From: Loxodes magnus
Taxonomy: Eukaryota; Ciliophora; Karyorelictea; Loxodida; Loxodidae
Length of the DNA stretch: 64,000 bases
Assembly (NCBI GenBank): GCA_946699065.1
Contig: CAMPDV010001426.1
Span: forward strand, 62,001-126,000
Direction of reading: 5' to 3'
In this document: piece after piece, positions 12,732 through 24,125 of the stretch
Layout: each line of letters starts with the position of its first letter
How positions within the stretch are numbered: the stretch's first letter is position 1
Notes under the pieces: generated by a model
What the model was told of the DNA's origin: nothing
The model's input: only the letters and a program-made list of their open reading frames with translations
Database searches by the model: none
Made by a program: the position numbers and the translations under genes

Positions 12732-14906
12732 TCACATCAAATAAACAGAAATTATAACTTCTATTGACATTATTAAGCAATTAAAGAAAGTAAGGAAGAT
12801 ATATATAAGCACAAAACTATTAGAAGATGAGATTTGTTTTTATATGTATAAGAGTTTAAAAAAGCTATGCTTAATTTTGAGTTAATCAGTCCATGCTAAA
12901 TTCTTTCTCTTATTTATCTCCATCTCTATTACTTTTTTATAAGATAATAGATCTGGATTTATTGCTCCTGGCTAGGGACACAGTTTTCCTATTAACTAAC
13001 ATTCTTCACAACTGTTTTCTACTCTATCGGTTCCACTATCATCCACTTTTTGCCAACATCCTAAAGCATGGTAATGATCTCCATGTGCTAATATTGGCTG
13101 CATTAATACTTACGCTTATTTTCTACTCACAACAAAAAGTTCAATCTTTATGGCATCAATCACATACAACATATTAGTATTGTCAATCTTTTGCTGCATA
13201 TTATTCACAATGAGGACATTTCCTTATATCAACTCCTATTTTTCTTACAACTTCTCTTGCCTGTATTTTTTAATAATTGTTACTTTTATAATATTTTCAT
13301 CTTGGCAATTTCCTGAATGTTTCAATTATAGACACACTGAACAAATATTAGCTTGACATTCTTTGCATTTGATATTATTAGTTAGTTTAGGTAACTAAAA
13401 TAAAGCCTAACAATTCATTTATGGACAGTGTCTGCACATGAAATATTACATTAAATCAGAAACCTAACTTGCTCTTAGATTATCAAGCTTTACTTAATGC
13501 TCTTTACTTACAATTTCTTGGATTATATCATCATTTCTACTTCCTACTCCTTTTACTATAGATGTAGAGCATTTTAAGCATATTATATCTTCATTTTTAA
13601 ACTTCCCTTGATCTATTAGAGATTCTATTCAGCCTTTAAAACACTTAATGCAAAACTGATGATTACAACTAAAAGTTTTAATTTCAGCTAAATTAAATTA
13701 TGCTTAGCAACATTAGCATTACTTTGTTCTTCATTAAGATGAAATATCTTCTTATACTTATTTTTCTTACTTTTGCTATTAAACTGAAATATCTATCTCT
13801 TACTTTTGTTTCTCCATCTCATTATATGATTAGTTTATAATACTCTCGACTTATTAAATTTAATCATTTTCTCAAAAACCTTTATATAATTCTCCATTTT
13901 ATAACTTTAGAATTCCATATCCTTATTTATTTCCATCTATTCATTCCCCTTCAAAAGTATCTCCAGTTGAATAATAATAAATTCCTTTTCCATGCTATTA
14001 ATTATCTTACCACTCACCAACATATTTTTCTCCAGCTCATTATCCATCTCCTCAAATATAGGTACCTTTTCCTCATTTTTTATCATTTATTCATTATCCT
14101 TCAAATTTATCTCCATTTTTAAATTTTAATATTCCATATCCATGTTTTTTATCTTAGATCCAATCACCTTCATAAACATTTTCATTAAGAAATTTGAAAA
14201 TTCCTTCACCATGCTTTAAATCACCTTTAAAGTCCCCTTCATAAATATCTCCATTTTTAAAAAATAATTTTCCTTTTCCATTTTTCTTATCTTCAACAAA
14301 ATTGCCGACGTATTTATTTCCCTCATGCTATCCTTTTCCTCATATAAAAGTACCTTATCCATGTCTTTTGCCCTAATATCACTCACCTTCATAATAATTT
14401 CCTTCAAGTCATTTATATATTCCATAACCATGTCCTTATCCATCTTTTAAATCTCCTTCATAAATATCTCCATTTACTTTATAAATAGTTCCTTTCCCAT
14501 TCATTTCATCATCATATCAATCTCCTATATATTTTTCTCCTTCTCATTAACTTATTATTTTAGTATATGTTCCTTTTCCTTATTTTTTATCATTTACTCA
14601 TTATCCTTCATAAGTATCTCCATTCTTAAGTGACCAAATTCCTTATCCATCTCTTTTGTCTTTTTTTCACTCTCCTTCATAAAAATCTCCAATTTTTCAT
14701 TTAAATATCCCATTACCATGTCTTTAATCCTCTTTTCAATCTCCTTCATAAATATCTCCATTTTAATACTATAGCCTTCCTTTTCCCTATCTCTTTCCAT
14801 TTGCTAGATTACCCTCATATATTTCTCCTATTTTATAAGTAATCTTGAATTTTCACTCTCCAGTTAAAGAATCTTAATACTGAATAACCGAATCCTGCTA
14901 CTACAT
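12732..14906 (-). CDS. MORN-RBR protein (copy 2), altered 3' end
   Basis: Start ATG at 14906-14904 (MQQQDSVIQYQDS). A MORN array of roughly 17 units follows, then RING1 (CNHQFCIKC), IBR (CKEC, CSVC, HSGNC) and RING2-like (CPHC, CDWC, FCCE). Introns of 23 nt (13261-13283) and 16 nt (13098-13113) restore frame, giving exons of 541, 49 and 122 codons. Two signs of decay: the first IBR Cys of copy 1 is Tyr here, and the TGA stop of copy 1 is TGG at 12893-12891. Translation would therefore run 52 codons further to TGA at 12734-12732. The catalytic RING2 Cys position is Tyr, as in the other copies. It is almost identical to copy 3 at 31229-33691. It may be functional, or a recent pseudogene. Confidence 0.75.
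13098..13113 (-). other. 16-nt intron, MORN-RBR copy 2
   Basis: Same 16-mer as at 2029-2044 (GTAAGTATTAATGCAG on the minus strand); removal keeps the RING2 and C-terminal exons in frame. Confidence 0.8.
13261..13283 (-). other. 23-nt intron, MORN-RBR copy 2
   Basis: GTAACA...TACAG on the minus strand. The 23 nt are not a multiple of three; excision joins the IBR frame to the RING2 frame exactly as in copy 1. Confidence 0.65.
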
Positions 14907-14999
14907 CTTCTATAATTAAAATTATTACTTTTTTCAGTTTCAACTTTTAAGTCCTTTAAGTGCCAAAATTATTCAGATTAACCATATTTATCAGACTTT

Positions 15000-15491
15000 T
15001 CAACTTAACTCAGTTTTTTATTTATGAGGTATCTTTTTTTTATCCCTGTCTACTATCTATCTTATTGAGTCTATTCTAAGACTTGTAGATTATAGAGTAT
15101 GATATACTATGCTTATTATGTCATAGCATGTGTTCTGTCAATATTTGTATTCCTTGAATCTTTTTCTTTGTTGAAACTGAGAATTTTTCCTTACATTTCT
15201 AGTAAGAACTTGCTATGTGCCATTGAATGCTAGTTATAGTATCATTTGTTCCTGTGATGATAATTTTGATGAGTTGGATCGTTTTTCTGTTGCTTATACG
15301 AAGCAATTATTAGTTAGATTGTCAGTTTCGTAGATAAAAGAAAGGCTGTAATAAAGTTTTGGACTGTCTGGCTGTACATCCAATTTTAGAAAGTTCACTG
15401 GTTAGATCCAAAATCTTGAAGTGAACACATCTGACGATTATCCTGAATCAGGGTTGAGTTTAAAATCTAAGTTTATGGAGTGTACTAACAT
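15000..15491 (-). CDS. Hypothetical 163-aa protein (copy 1)
   Basis: ATG at 15491-15489 to TGA at 15002-15000, one frame, no intron. The protein is hydrophilic with balanced composition, starts MLVHSINLDFKLNPDSG, is Ser/Asn/Gln-rich in the middle and ends in a basic tail (VDRDKKK). It has only two Trp, one TGG and one TGA, unlike chance open frames here, which are Trp-rich. The copy at 33785-34276 keeps the frame despite substitutions. I do not recognise the family. It lies just upstream of MORN-RBR copy 2 on the same strand. A shift at the A8 run near 15033 would lead into another open frame, so the C-terminus could differ. Confidence 0.5.
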
Positions 15492-16302
15492 TACTAATGG
15501 TTGTTGCTGTTGTAGAAACTGATGAGGATATAATTAGTGTGAGTTTTAATTAAGGATGATAATATAATGATAATAATATTGACAGTATTATTGATTTGGT
15601 TATATTAATATCACATTGATTTAATATTTAAAAGTATATAGAATACTAAATATTACAAACATAATTATTTGCTATATAAATATCTTTATTAATTTCATCT
15701 GCTTATATAAATATAGTTTCCTATATAACTTTATACTACTACTATTTTTTATCAATCATATCATCAACTAATTACTTCTTATAAAAATAGAAATTCTATA
15801 AATTATGCAAAAAGAAACTAAGTTTATTAAAACTTAATAGAAAAATGAAAATTATACGAATAATATTATTGCAATGGCTTTATATTAAATTTATTTTTAT
15901 TTCTAATTTTAAAGAATTAATTAATTATATGTTTATATACACTAGACTATCTAATTAGAAAAGTATTATCATTAAATAATTTATTTTATTCTATATCACT
16001 TAATAAAATCTAATATTTTTAAGAAAATGTTACGTAGTTTTAAAAATAATACTGCCTATCTTTCTTTTAATTTGTTTTATTATAATTTTTATAAACTATG
16101 ATAATTTATATTATTGATATTTAAAACTAGGCTTTAGTATTTATAATTTTCCTTATACTGCTTTAATTTTACTTCTTTTTTTAATTAAATCTAATTATTA
16201 ATTTTGCCATTTCTTTATATTTCTCTAATAGTACATTCTTAAACTTGTCATTTCATAAGTAATTTATCATTACTTAATTGCTTTTATTAATCAATTATTT
16301 TA
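15492..16302. other. AT-rich DNA, no gene seen
   Basis: Very AT-rich and present again at 34277-35089. Nothing recognisable. Confidence 0.6.
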
Positions 16303-16570
16303 ACATCGATCTTTCCAAACTTTGGCTTCCTTTAATAGGTAGAACCTCCGAAGAAACTAGAGTCAAACGAAGGGTGAAGAAAAGGATAGCTTCAACAGAG
16401 ATTGGGGAGTTAAGTACCTGTGATCGACTATGTCTTCCATTGCTTTGGCTTATCTTCAGAACCTTGGAACGAAATGATCTTCGGCTGTTGCGACCTGAAA
16501 TATTCCTTGAAGGGACATGTGAATACTACCTAGGCAGTTTCAAGAGATATAGCCTGCCATGACTCCATTT
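16303..16570 (+). repeat. GC-richer dispersed repeat, copy 1
   Basis: Clearly richer in G+C than its surroundings. It contains the shared core GGGGAGTTAAGTACC, then GATCGAC and TGCTTTGGCTT. Cores related to this are at 19983-20045, 20118-20175 and 35185-35240. Possibly a structured RNA or short interspersed element; the nature is unknown and the strand is arbitrary. Confidence 0.55.
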
Positions 16571-16662
16571 TCAAGAGGTAATTATTTATCAGTATTTAAT
16601 ATTTAAGCAGTGGCTAACCTTATAATGGTAGACCCTCTTTAATTAATTATATATACAAAAAA

Positions 16663-17450
16663 ATGGCATCTAAGAAATAGTTTTCTCTTATCTCATTCGT
16701 AAAAAAGAATAATTATATAATCTAACTGAATAAGAGCCTCAATAAGCTTAAGAAATATAATCTAAGAAAGCATATGAATAATCAGGGTAATAACGAATAA
16801 ATAACGAACAATATGAAATAAAATAGCAAAGATAAAGGATAGAAAAACTAGAAAACATCCTAGAAAATCTGATTGAATAACTTGACCTATAATTTCCATC
16901 CATGGAAGAAACTTTTAATAAAATTTAATCATAAATAGTAATTAATATGGAAGAATTTGACTAATAATTAAATGAATTTCTCAAATGTTTTAATTCCAAT
17001 TTTCTAAATTTTAATAGCAAATAAAAAAACGGCAAGAAAAATAAGAATAATAATAAGTAGTAATTTAAAAAGCATTAGACTAGTTATTTAGAATTCAAAC
17101 GAAATTGAATCTGAATATTAATAATAAGATACAAACAAGATAAATTTCTATCTTAGAAAAATCTGGTGCTATATATATTAGAATAATCACTACTGAAAAA
17201 ATGATGAAATAAATAATAAGAAATAGATCTTAGAAGAAATTTTCTGCTTTTGAACCAACGAGAACAGGATAAATATATAGAAAGAAATACTATAACTCAG
17301 GTTCAACGAATAGTATAACAATTAAAGAAGAAACCAGAAGGACAAATAAATTTTTGGAAGAGATATGGATGGCGGATCATAGAAGTAATTCGAAATCCTG
17401 TAGTTTAGGAGAGTAGAAATAGAAGTTGACTGTGAAGCTTTTTTCTAAGC
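16663..17450 (+). pseudogene. Gag-like zinc-knuckle relic (MASKK type)
   Basis: Begins MASKKQF at 16663, like the family members at 27033 (MASKKYQ) and 18296 (MAPKKQQ). The knuckle is decayed: C-YI-Y-QNN-H-YWKN-D where the 27033 copy has C-YA-C-NKQ-H-QWKY-C. The conserved downstream motif TGQIYRKKYYNS is present but one base out of frame. In copy 2 (35448) one T fewer restores that junction. No in-frame product expected. Confidence 0.55.
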
Positions 17451-17492
17451 TAATGATAATGATAAAATTTAGTTTAGCATCTTGGAGATAAT

Positions 17493-18296
17493 TCACCTCT
17501 TCCTGTTGATTGCAGGATTGTTCAGGTATTTAACAAAAATGTTTAAAAGTTTGATCTCCTCTCTCTCACTTGGTCTTATTGTCTTCAGTTTCATCTTCCA
17601 TTCTGTTCTGATTTCTTCTTGTAGATCTGCTAAGCTCATTCATATAAAGTCTTCTCTAATTCTTCTCTATTACAGTTGATTTTTTTCCTTTATTGTGCTT
17701 GTAGTTTTCTTTGCTTTTCTCAGTATTAATTCTTGAAACTTAGGAATTTCTTTTATCTTCTTCATAAATGTTCTACCGAATTGCAATAACATCTTTTCTG
17801 AATTATTTTAGGTTTTCTTGTGTCTTCCTTCTCAATCATCCATGGATCACTTCTTTGCTCATTTTACTCTATTTGTCGTTGGATTAGCTACTCTGATTTT
17901 GCTATATGTTCCAAAAAGCGCATAATTCTCTTTCCTAGGACATGAGTCTTGATTCTATTCTTCTACTAGGCTAAGCTGTTGCATTACCTTCTCATTATTC
18001 TTCCTTAATTTCTTGCTATCTTCCTGGAGATTTCTTACCACTTTGATGAGCTATTCCATGCTCATCTGGCCAGAAGGATTAAATTGAGACCTCCTGTGCA
18101 AAGCAGAGTAAGTCTGCTTTCTGGCTTCTTCAGAGACGCTGGGGTGATTGCATGAGTGACTTTTTTAGATTACCCCCTCAGTAATAACCTTGATTAAATT
18201 TTAACTCTCCATCAAAAGAAGGAAAATTTCTTTTATCAAATACTGATAAAAATAATTAAATTTGATTGTATAAGTCTGTTATTTCTTAGGTGCCAT
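17493..18296 (-). pseudogene. Gag-like coiled-coil protein, probable pseudogene
   Basis: ATG at 18296-18294 (MAPKKQQTYTIKF) and an open frame to TGA at 17495-17493 (267 codons). The N-terminal half has a clear coiled coil (MEQLIKVVRNLQEDSKKL). The remnant of the zinc knuckle (CYCNSVEHLWRR) is found in another frame near 17780, so the second half is frame-shifted relative to the ancestor. It is homologous to the relic at 42720-43530 and duplicated at 36288-37088, where an extra G adds a further shift. Confidence 0.5.
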
Positions 18297-19504
18297 TTTA
18301 TAAATATAAACTCTTATATATTTTTTATTTTCTTCTAATTTTTATATTTAAGCTTGCTATTTAACGTAGATATATAAGTATTTTTTATTTAATAGCAGCA
18401 GTTATTTTTTAAATATCTCCTGTTTACTTTACTTATTTTATTGTTTCTTTCTAAAAGACTTTAGATAGTATTTAGGGAGAAGAACTTGAAAATATATTAT
18501 CTATCCACAAAACTCTACAACTAATCCATACTATTTTGCTTTGTTTAACTTCTTCAGTTATTAGGTTTTATATAGTTTATAAAGATTAAGAGAGAATAAT
18601 GTAAATAATCATTTAATTTTATTAATTCAATATAAAATGCAGAAATTAGAGAGTAATAAAGCATCAAAAAGTTAATAAGAAAAGCTTGTAAATAAGCTAG
18701 AAAAAATTTACTGGAATCTTATCATCATTTTAAGGAAACAATGAAAATCAAATTAAATTGTACTTTGATAATCAAAACGTAAAATTAAATGACCAATGAA
18801 ACTGCATATGAGTTTTATGTGAAAATTGATAAGCTATCAAAAAGCAAGATGAGTAAATCTAAGATTATAAAGAGAGATATGAGAGTTAATAGCAAATATC
18901 TAATAACTTAATTTAGAATAAATGTACTTATTTAAGCAACTTGCTCGAAATAAAATAATTACACAAGAAAACTGTATCATTAGTCTTAATAAATTTAATT
19001 TAAAAGGTTACTATGATAAAATAATTAACTAAGGCTTATAGTGTGAATACTTAAGATCAAGATAAAATAGAAATTTTTAGAACTAAAACAATTAATTTAG
19101 GAAACACTTAACAACTTGATTGCTCCAAGGACATAATGTATAAAATGAGATGCTAATATTGTATCTTTTTGGCATTTTATAAAATACTACTTTATCTTTA
19201 AAAGAATTTAAAGATAAGATAATCAAAGAACTTTAGGTAAGCCCACAAGATAAATAAAAATAGAAAGTATAAAAAAAAGATAGGAGATATAAAAACCACA
19301 GCAAAATGGAAAAAAAATAGAATCCTCATAAAAAATGAATTAAGAAAAGCAAATTTTATTTTTAGTTTTAAGTAGATAATATTAATATTTTTTCATTATA
19401 CTTTATAATAATTTTACTCTTACTTTCAATTATATCAATAAATATTTATACATTCAAAAACAGATATGTGAAGCATGAAAATAAAAAGACAAGAAAAAAT
19501 TAAT
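18297..19504. other. AT-rich DNA, no gene seen
   Basis: Duplicated at 37089-38310. Purine-rich patches are open in many frames, but no motif is visible. Confidence 0.5.
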
Positions 19505-19940
19505 TGAAGAATTTTAGTAAATTACTAACTTAAATTTAATACCTACTAAATAAATTAATCTCATTCTCAATAAAAATCCTTAAATAAATAAATAAATTTT
19601 TTAATTAAAGCAATTATTATTTATAATATTTTGTTTTTATAAAAATTATAAATATTGAATAGCTTTTTACTATCTTTTTTCTTTTTTATATTAGAATTAT
19701 TTTGCATCAAATTTTCATAGAAACTTACTTTGCTTAATTAAATTACAAAAAAACAATTTTTTAATTTTTTCTTAGTTAAAGAAAAATACTTGAAATTTAA
19801 AAGATGTACATTTTACTATTATTTTTAGTAACAAATTTTTTCAGTTTAATTTATTAAATTTTAACTAGCAAGATGATTTACTTTTTATAAATTTTATTAT
19901 AATCTTCTTTTATATAAGTTCAATTTTACTATTATATATT
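19505..19940 (+). repeat. 3'-flank repeat of the MORN-RBR type
   Basis: Alignable with 38315-38745 (upstream of MORN-RBR copy 4) and with 42005-42430 (directly downstream of copy 4). Shared words include AAATTAATCTCATTCT and CAAATTTTCATATAA. As it follows copy 4, its presence here suggests a trace of another gene copy that is no longer adjacent (inference). Confidence 0.5.
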
Positions 19941-19948
19941 ATAAAATC

Positions 19949-20245
19949 GCCATAGTTGTTCGAAGGTGAACAACAAGGACGGTTTCATCAGAGGTTGGGG
20001 AAGCTAAGTACCCATAATCGACTTTATGTCTTCCTCTGCTTTGGCTTGGCCTCGAGACATCTGCTATTTTGACCTTCGGCACTTGCTTATTTTAATTTTT
20101 AATTCTGGAAATAAAAGGAAATTATTTTTGCGAGCTTCATCAGAGGTGGGGAATTTAAGTACCCATAATTGACACATGTAGTCCTCTGCTTTGGTGATGC
20201 AATGAGACACAATCCTGCCATGTCCTTGGACCTCCAGCAAGTATT
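19949..20245 (+). repeat. GC-richer dispersed repeat, two tandem units
   Basis: Two units, 19949-20075 and 20110-20245. Each has CATCAGAGG, a GGG...TTAAGTACCC or GGG...CTAAGTACCC loop, and CCTCTGCTTTGG. CAGAGG pairs with CCTCTG to form an outer stem and GGG pairs with CCC inside it, so both units can fold alike. Sequence differences between the units leave these arms intact. Confidence 0.55.
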
Positions 20246-20261
20246 AAAGATTACGAGTATT

Positions 20262-20385
20262 CTAAAATTATATCAGTATTGAGCATTTTTATCAATACTG
20301 AATAATTATACCAGTATTGAACAAGGGCTACCAGTATCTGATAATTTTATCAGTAATAAACATGCTTGTCAGTATGAAACATTTT
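20262..20385 (+). repeat. Degenerate short repeat array (ATCAGTATTGA-like)
   Basis: About six imperfect units of 20-26 bp around the word CAGTATTGAACA (ATCAGTATTGAGCA, ATCAATACTGAATA, CCAGTATTGAACAA, CCAGTATCTGATAA, ATCAGTAATAAACA, GTCAGTATGAAACA). Not CRISPR: the units are degenerate, and spacers are absent or only a few bases. Confidence 0.5.
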
Positions 20386-20389
20386 TTTT

Positions 20390-20608
20390 TAAGAGCTGCG
20401 CACCAACGAGAGTGTTATGCGCTCTATAATCAAATTTATTTATTTATTTAAGGATTTTATTTCTTAATGCTTTAAATTCCCTCCTGCTGGTCAATTGCTT
20501 GTGTTAAGCAGAATGGGTTAGTTAAAGCCGAGATTTAGTAAGAAAAGATGCTTCTAGTTTTCTCTCCTTCTCATGAAGTTGTAAAAATCTCTTTTTGAAG
20601 TCAACCAT
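20390..20608 (-). pseudogene. N-terminal fragment of a Gag-like protein
   Basis: Starts MVDFKKRFLQLHEKERKLEA at 20608-20606, matching the start of the copies at 50952 (MADLKKQFFTTSSEKERKPE) and 56886 (MAGFKKGFLATSSEQKRKLK). Homology to 50952 is lost after about 50 codons, at the GAGCTGCGCACCA sequence. A truncated copy. Confidence 0.55.
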
Positions 20609-20639
20609 TTATATAGACAAATTTAGAATAGAGATATCA

Positions 20640-21410
20640 ATTAACTTAGTAAAGAAAGGTTAGGAGATAAGCCAGACTAGAAGAAAAAAAATCTTTCAAA
20701 TTTCAGTCAACTTACCAAAGAAAACGACTATAAGAAAAATAGGAAAGCACTTCAATAATAGAACAGAAAAATTAATCCATATCAGAATAATAATAAAAAT
20801 AAAGAAAGTTCTCATCAAGCAAGATGAGTTAATAACTATCTTTCAGATAGATAAAAAGAATTAGATGCTATATTGAATAATTAACCTTAGAAATTACATA
20901 TATATGGTAGTAACTTGTTCAAAATAAAGTTTTAACAGAAGAATAGCTGTGCTCTTATCTCTAAACCAATTAAATTGAGAAAGTCCAACAATTACCAAAA
21001 AACTAAGATTGAAATGCTTCTAATAAAGTAAATAACTTAATATAAATGCTTATATAATTTAAATAACTAGAAGCGTGTAAAAATTTAAGAACTTTATTTA
21101 TTCAAAATAAAAAAGTTAATACAAGATAAAGAAGTATTGATATTAAAATTCTTCTAAGCATCTAATGAAAAGTACTTTGGTTTAAATAGTTTTAAAGGCA
21201 AGACAATTCAAGAAATAAAGAGAATTAACATACTGCAAATAAATAAAAATATAGTCTACAAAAAAATTGGATAAAGAATAAACTTTGACAGATGTAGAGA
21301 GCGATAGTCATCCACATAAAAAATAGATGAATAATTTAATCTTGATAAAAATGGATAGTAGAAACTAGTTGAAAATCTAGAAAGAATCTTAAACTTTCAT
21401 TTGATAAGAA
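20640..21410 (+). pseudogene. Gag-like element relic, uninterrupted version
   Basis: DNA-level match to 50985-51475 plus 52370-52640, and more distantly to 9470-10210. Coiled-coil type frames (e.g. KEVLILKFF, QEIKRINILQINKN) shift repeatedly and no full knuckle is seen. It is the empty-site reference for the 894-bp insertion at 51476: the target word TACAAGATAAAGAA occurs once here, at 21120-21133. Confidence 0.5.
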
Positions 21411-21833
21411 AAATAATATAAAAAAAATTAAAAGTTAATTATCTAATAATCTAAAAACTGCATAAGTATTTATTAAATTCTAGATAAGCTTCTGTTTGGT
21501 TTCTATGATAATTATAGAATTACTACTTTTAAGATTTATGTAAGAATAAAAATGATAAATTGAAGGATAAGTTAGTATTAGTAGATAAAATAAGTTCTAA
21601 GAAGATTTAATAATGTAAATCTAAAAAGAAAATAATATTTATCTATAAAGTAAAGGTTAGCTAAGAGTAAAAAAGAAAGACTGTAGGATTCTTAAAAAAC
21701 TAAAAGAAAATTTAAAATTAATTTAATTTTTAATTAGCAGGTAATATTAAATAAAACTAAGATATTTATATAAATATAAACATTACTGATAAAACTTAGT
21801 TTAATGCAATTACATCTATAAAAATTATAAAAA
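21411..21833. other. Upstream region of MORN-F-box-LRR copy 2
   Basis: Near-identical to 52640-53083 upstream of copy 4 of that family. It therefore probably contains their shared promoter, but no element can be named. Confidence 0.4.
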
Positions 21834-24125
21834 ATGGGAAACTCTACCAAAAACTATAAAGGAGGTCGACAAAAAGATAAAAGACATGGATAAGGAACAT
21901 ATGAAAGAAAAGATGAATTTAAATATGAAGGATAATGAAAATAAGATTTAAAGGAAGGAATAGGAATAATGTATTATTCAAATGGAGATGTTTATAAAGG
22001 AAACTGATTAAAAGATTGAAAACTAGGAAGTAAATACGAAAATTAATAGGAAGAAGATTATAAATAAGATATAGGTAAAATGTATTTTTTAAATGAAGAT
22101 ATTTATGAAGAAGATTGGATAAAAGATTTAAAAGATGACAAAGATTTAATGAGTTATTCAGATGAAGATGTATATAAGGAAAGTTGATTAAAAATTTTTA
22201 AACATGGATAAGGAATATATTAATGAAAAGATGGAAGCAAATATGAAGGATAATGAATAAAAGATTTAAAAGAAGGTAAAGGAATAATTTATTACTCAAA
22301 TGGAGATAATTACGAAGGGGAGTGATTAAAAGATAAAAGACATGGGTAAGGAATATATAAATGAAAAGATGGTTAAAAATATGAAGGAAAATGATAATTA
22401 GGATAAAATTTAGGAAAGCAATCAATCTTATATTTTATCGATGGAGCATTTTTTGACTCATTTTATTTAAAAATGGATAAAAATAAAAAGTAATCTCTTA
22501 ACTAATAAAAAGATATTATTTAGAATTTAAATCTTTAAAATTGAAACTTACTAAGAAAATAAGAAAGACTAAACTAATAATTACTTATATAATAAAGTCA
22601 TAATATCCTTAATAATATATTTAGCTTCCTTAGTTTAAAGGATATTTGTGCTTTATAAAGGACTAATAACTTCTTCTTCTACTATAATTATAAATTATAA
22701 GTTATAAAGATAAAACACTTTGATGGAACTGAAGATTATATAAAAAATAAGATGAACTGAATAATAAAATAAATATAGAATTAAGATATAATAAAGCTAG
22801 TCATTTATTTAAATAACTTATCTCAAAATTTGATAGACTAATTATAAACTACTTTATATCACAGTATCTTATTAAGATAATGAGCAAACCTTAAACAAGG
22901 AAAAAAAGATACATTATAAGACTTTTCTCTTTACAGTAATAATAAGATATTTATACTTTCTACTTTTTTACCTTATTAGAGTTTAAAAAGATTAACACTC
23001 TAAGGATGTTTTAAAGATGATGATTTATATTTCATTGAGTTGCTAACCAATCTTGAATCATTAGATTTAAACGATATAGAAAATAATAAAAAGGGATAAG
23101 GTCTTAGTGGATAATTTTTAACTAAGTATTGTATGCATTTAAATAAACTTAAAGATCTAAAAATTAAGAGTGAGTAACTTTAATAAAAGTATATAACAGC
23201 ATATTTGGAATAAAAAGGAACATTTATTTAATAACTTGATATTAATGGAGCTTAGACAAATCAGTTTACTTATTTATGTCCTAATTTAGCGGTTATTGAT
23301 TCTTAAATTCATGGTTCTACTTAGTAAATTTTAGATAAAGTGATAAATCCAACAATTTAAAGTTTATAGTTATAAGGAAATTTTAGTAGTGAATCCTTTT
23401 AATAGTTTTTCTCCGTTAGTTATAACAAACTTATCAAAGTTAGTATTTAAAATTGTGATAGCTTTAGTGATTAAAGTTTATAGATTCTTTTATAAAATAT
23501 TAATAACATTTAGTCACTTAAATTAAAAAGCTTAATATAGCTTACCAACTCTTCTCTAAAGTAAATAGGTAACTATGGATAGAAGTATGAATAAATTAGT
23601 TTAATTGACTTAAATCAAATAACACACGAAACTTTAGTTTTTATCTTCTAGCAATGTAAAAGATTAAAATCGGTAGAGCTTGGTTAACTAAACTAAGTAG
23701 ATGTTGAAATGATTCAAGTAATGAAGTAAAATAATTTTTATTTGCAAAGATTAAAGCTAAGAAGCTTAGAAATATAAGGAAATTAATTAGATGAGATATT
23801 ATAAATTAGTCAATTAGATAATTTATAACTTAGTAGTTTAAATTTAAATGATAATGATATCACTAAAATATTATAAAAAGCAATAAAATTATAAAAGTTA
23901 GATTTACGGTTAATTTTAATTACAAGCAAAACATTTCCTTTAAATGATGAAAGTAACTAACCTTATTCTATTTATAAAGGTTTAAAGATTTTAAAGGTAA
24001 CTTTTTAGAATTTCTAATTTTAAGGATAGTTTACGAGATTAATGGAGAAATATAGAAAAATAAAAATATTTAATGGGTGTCAAGAGATTTAAGTTTATGG
24101 ATAAGACATTGATTTGATTTTGTGA
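21834..24125 (+). CDS. MORN-F-box-LRR protein (copy 2)
   Basis: 763 aa in one frame, ATG (MGNSTKNYKGG) to TGA at 24123-24125. About nine MORN units fill residues 8-190; the units at ~50-120 are degenerate. The F-box starts at ~257 (NILNNIFSFLSLKDIC) and leucine-rich repeats occupy ~350-740 (LESLDLND, SSLNLNDND). The Gly2 start MGNST could be a myristoylation site (inference). F-box plus LRR is the build of SCF substrate receptors. The N-terminal half is closest to copy 4 at 53084. The 3' part and more than 800 bp downstream are closest to copy 5 at 60667, a sign of mosaic origin. Confidence 0.9.

Larger units (their letters stand above)
9400..19945 (+). repeat. Segmental duplication, copy A (about 10.5 kb)
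   Basis: Nearly identical by eye, base for base, to 27890-38745 in the same orientation. The offset is 18,497 around the MORN-RBR gene and about 18,785-18,800 after it. The difference is mainly a 288-bp expansion inside the second MORN array. It carries one MORN-RBR gene, the 163-aa gene at 15000, three Gag-like relics and one GC-richer repeat. Confidence 0.9.

Noticed and set aside
12000..12850. Plus-strand gene overlapping the extended end of MORN-RBR copy 2
   Set aside because: All three plus frames look equally plausible, which reflects base composition rather than coding.
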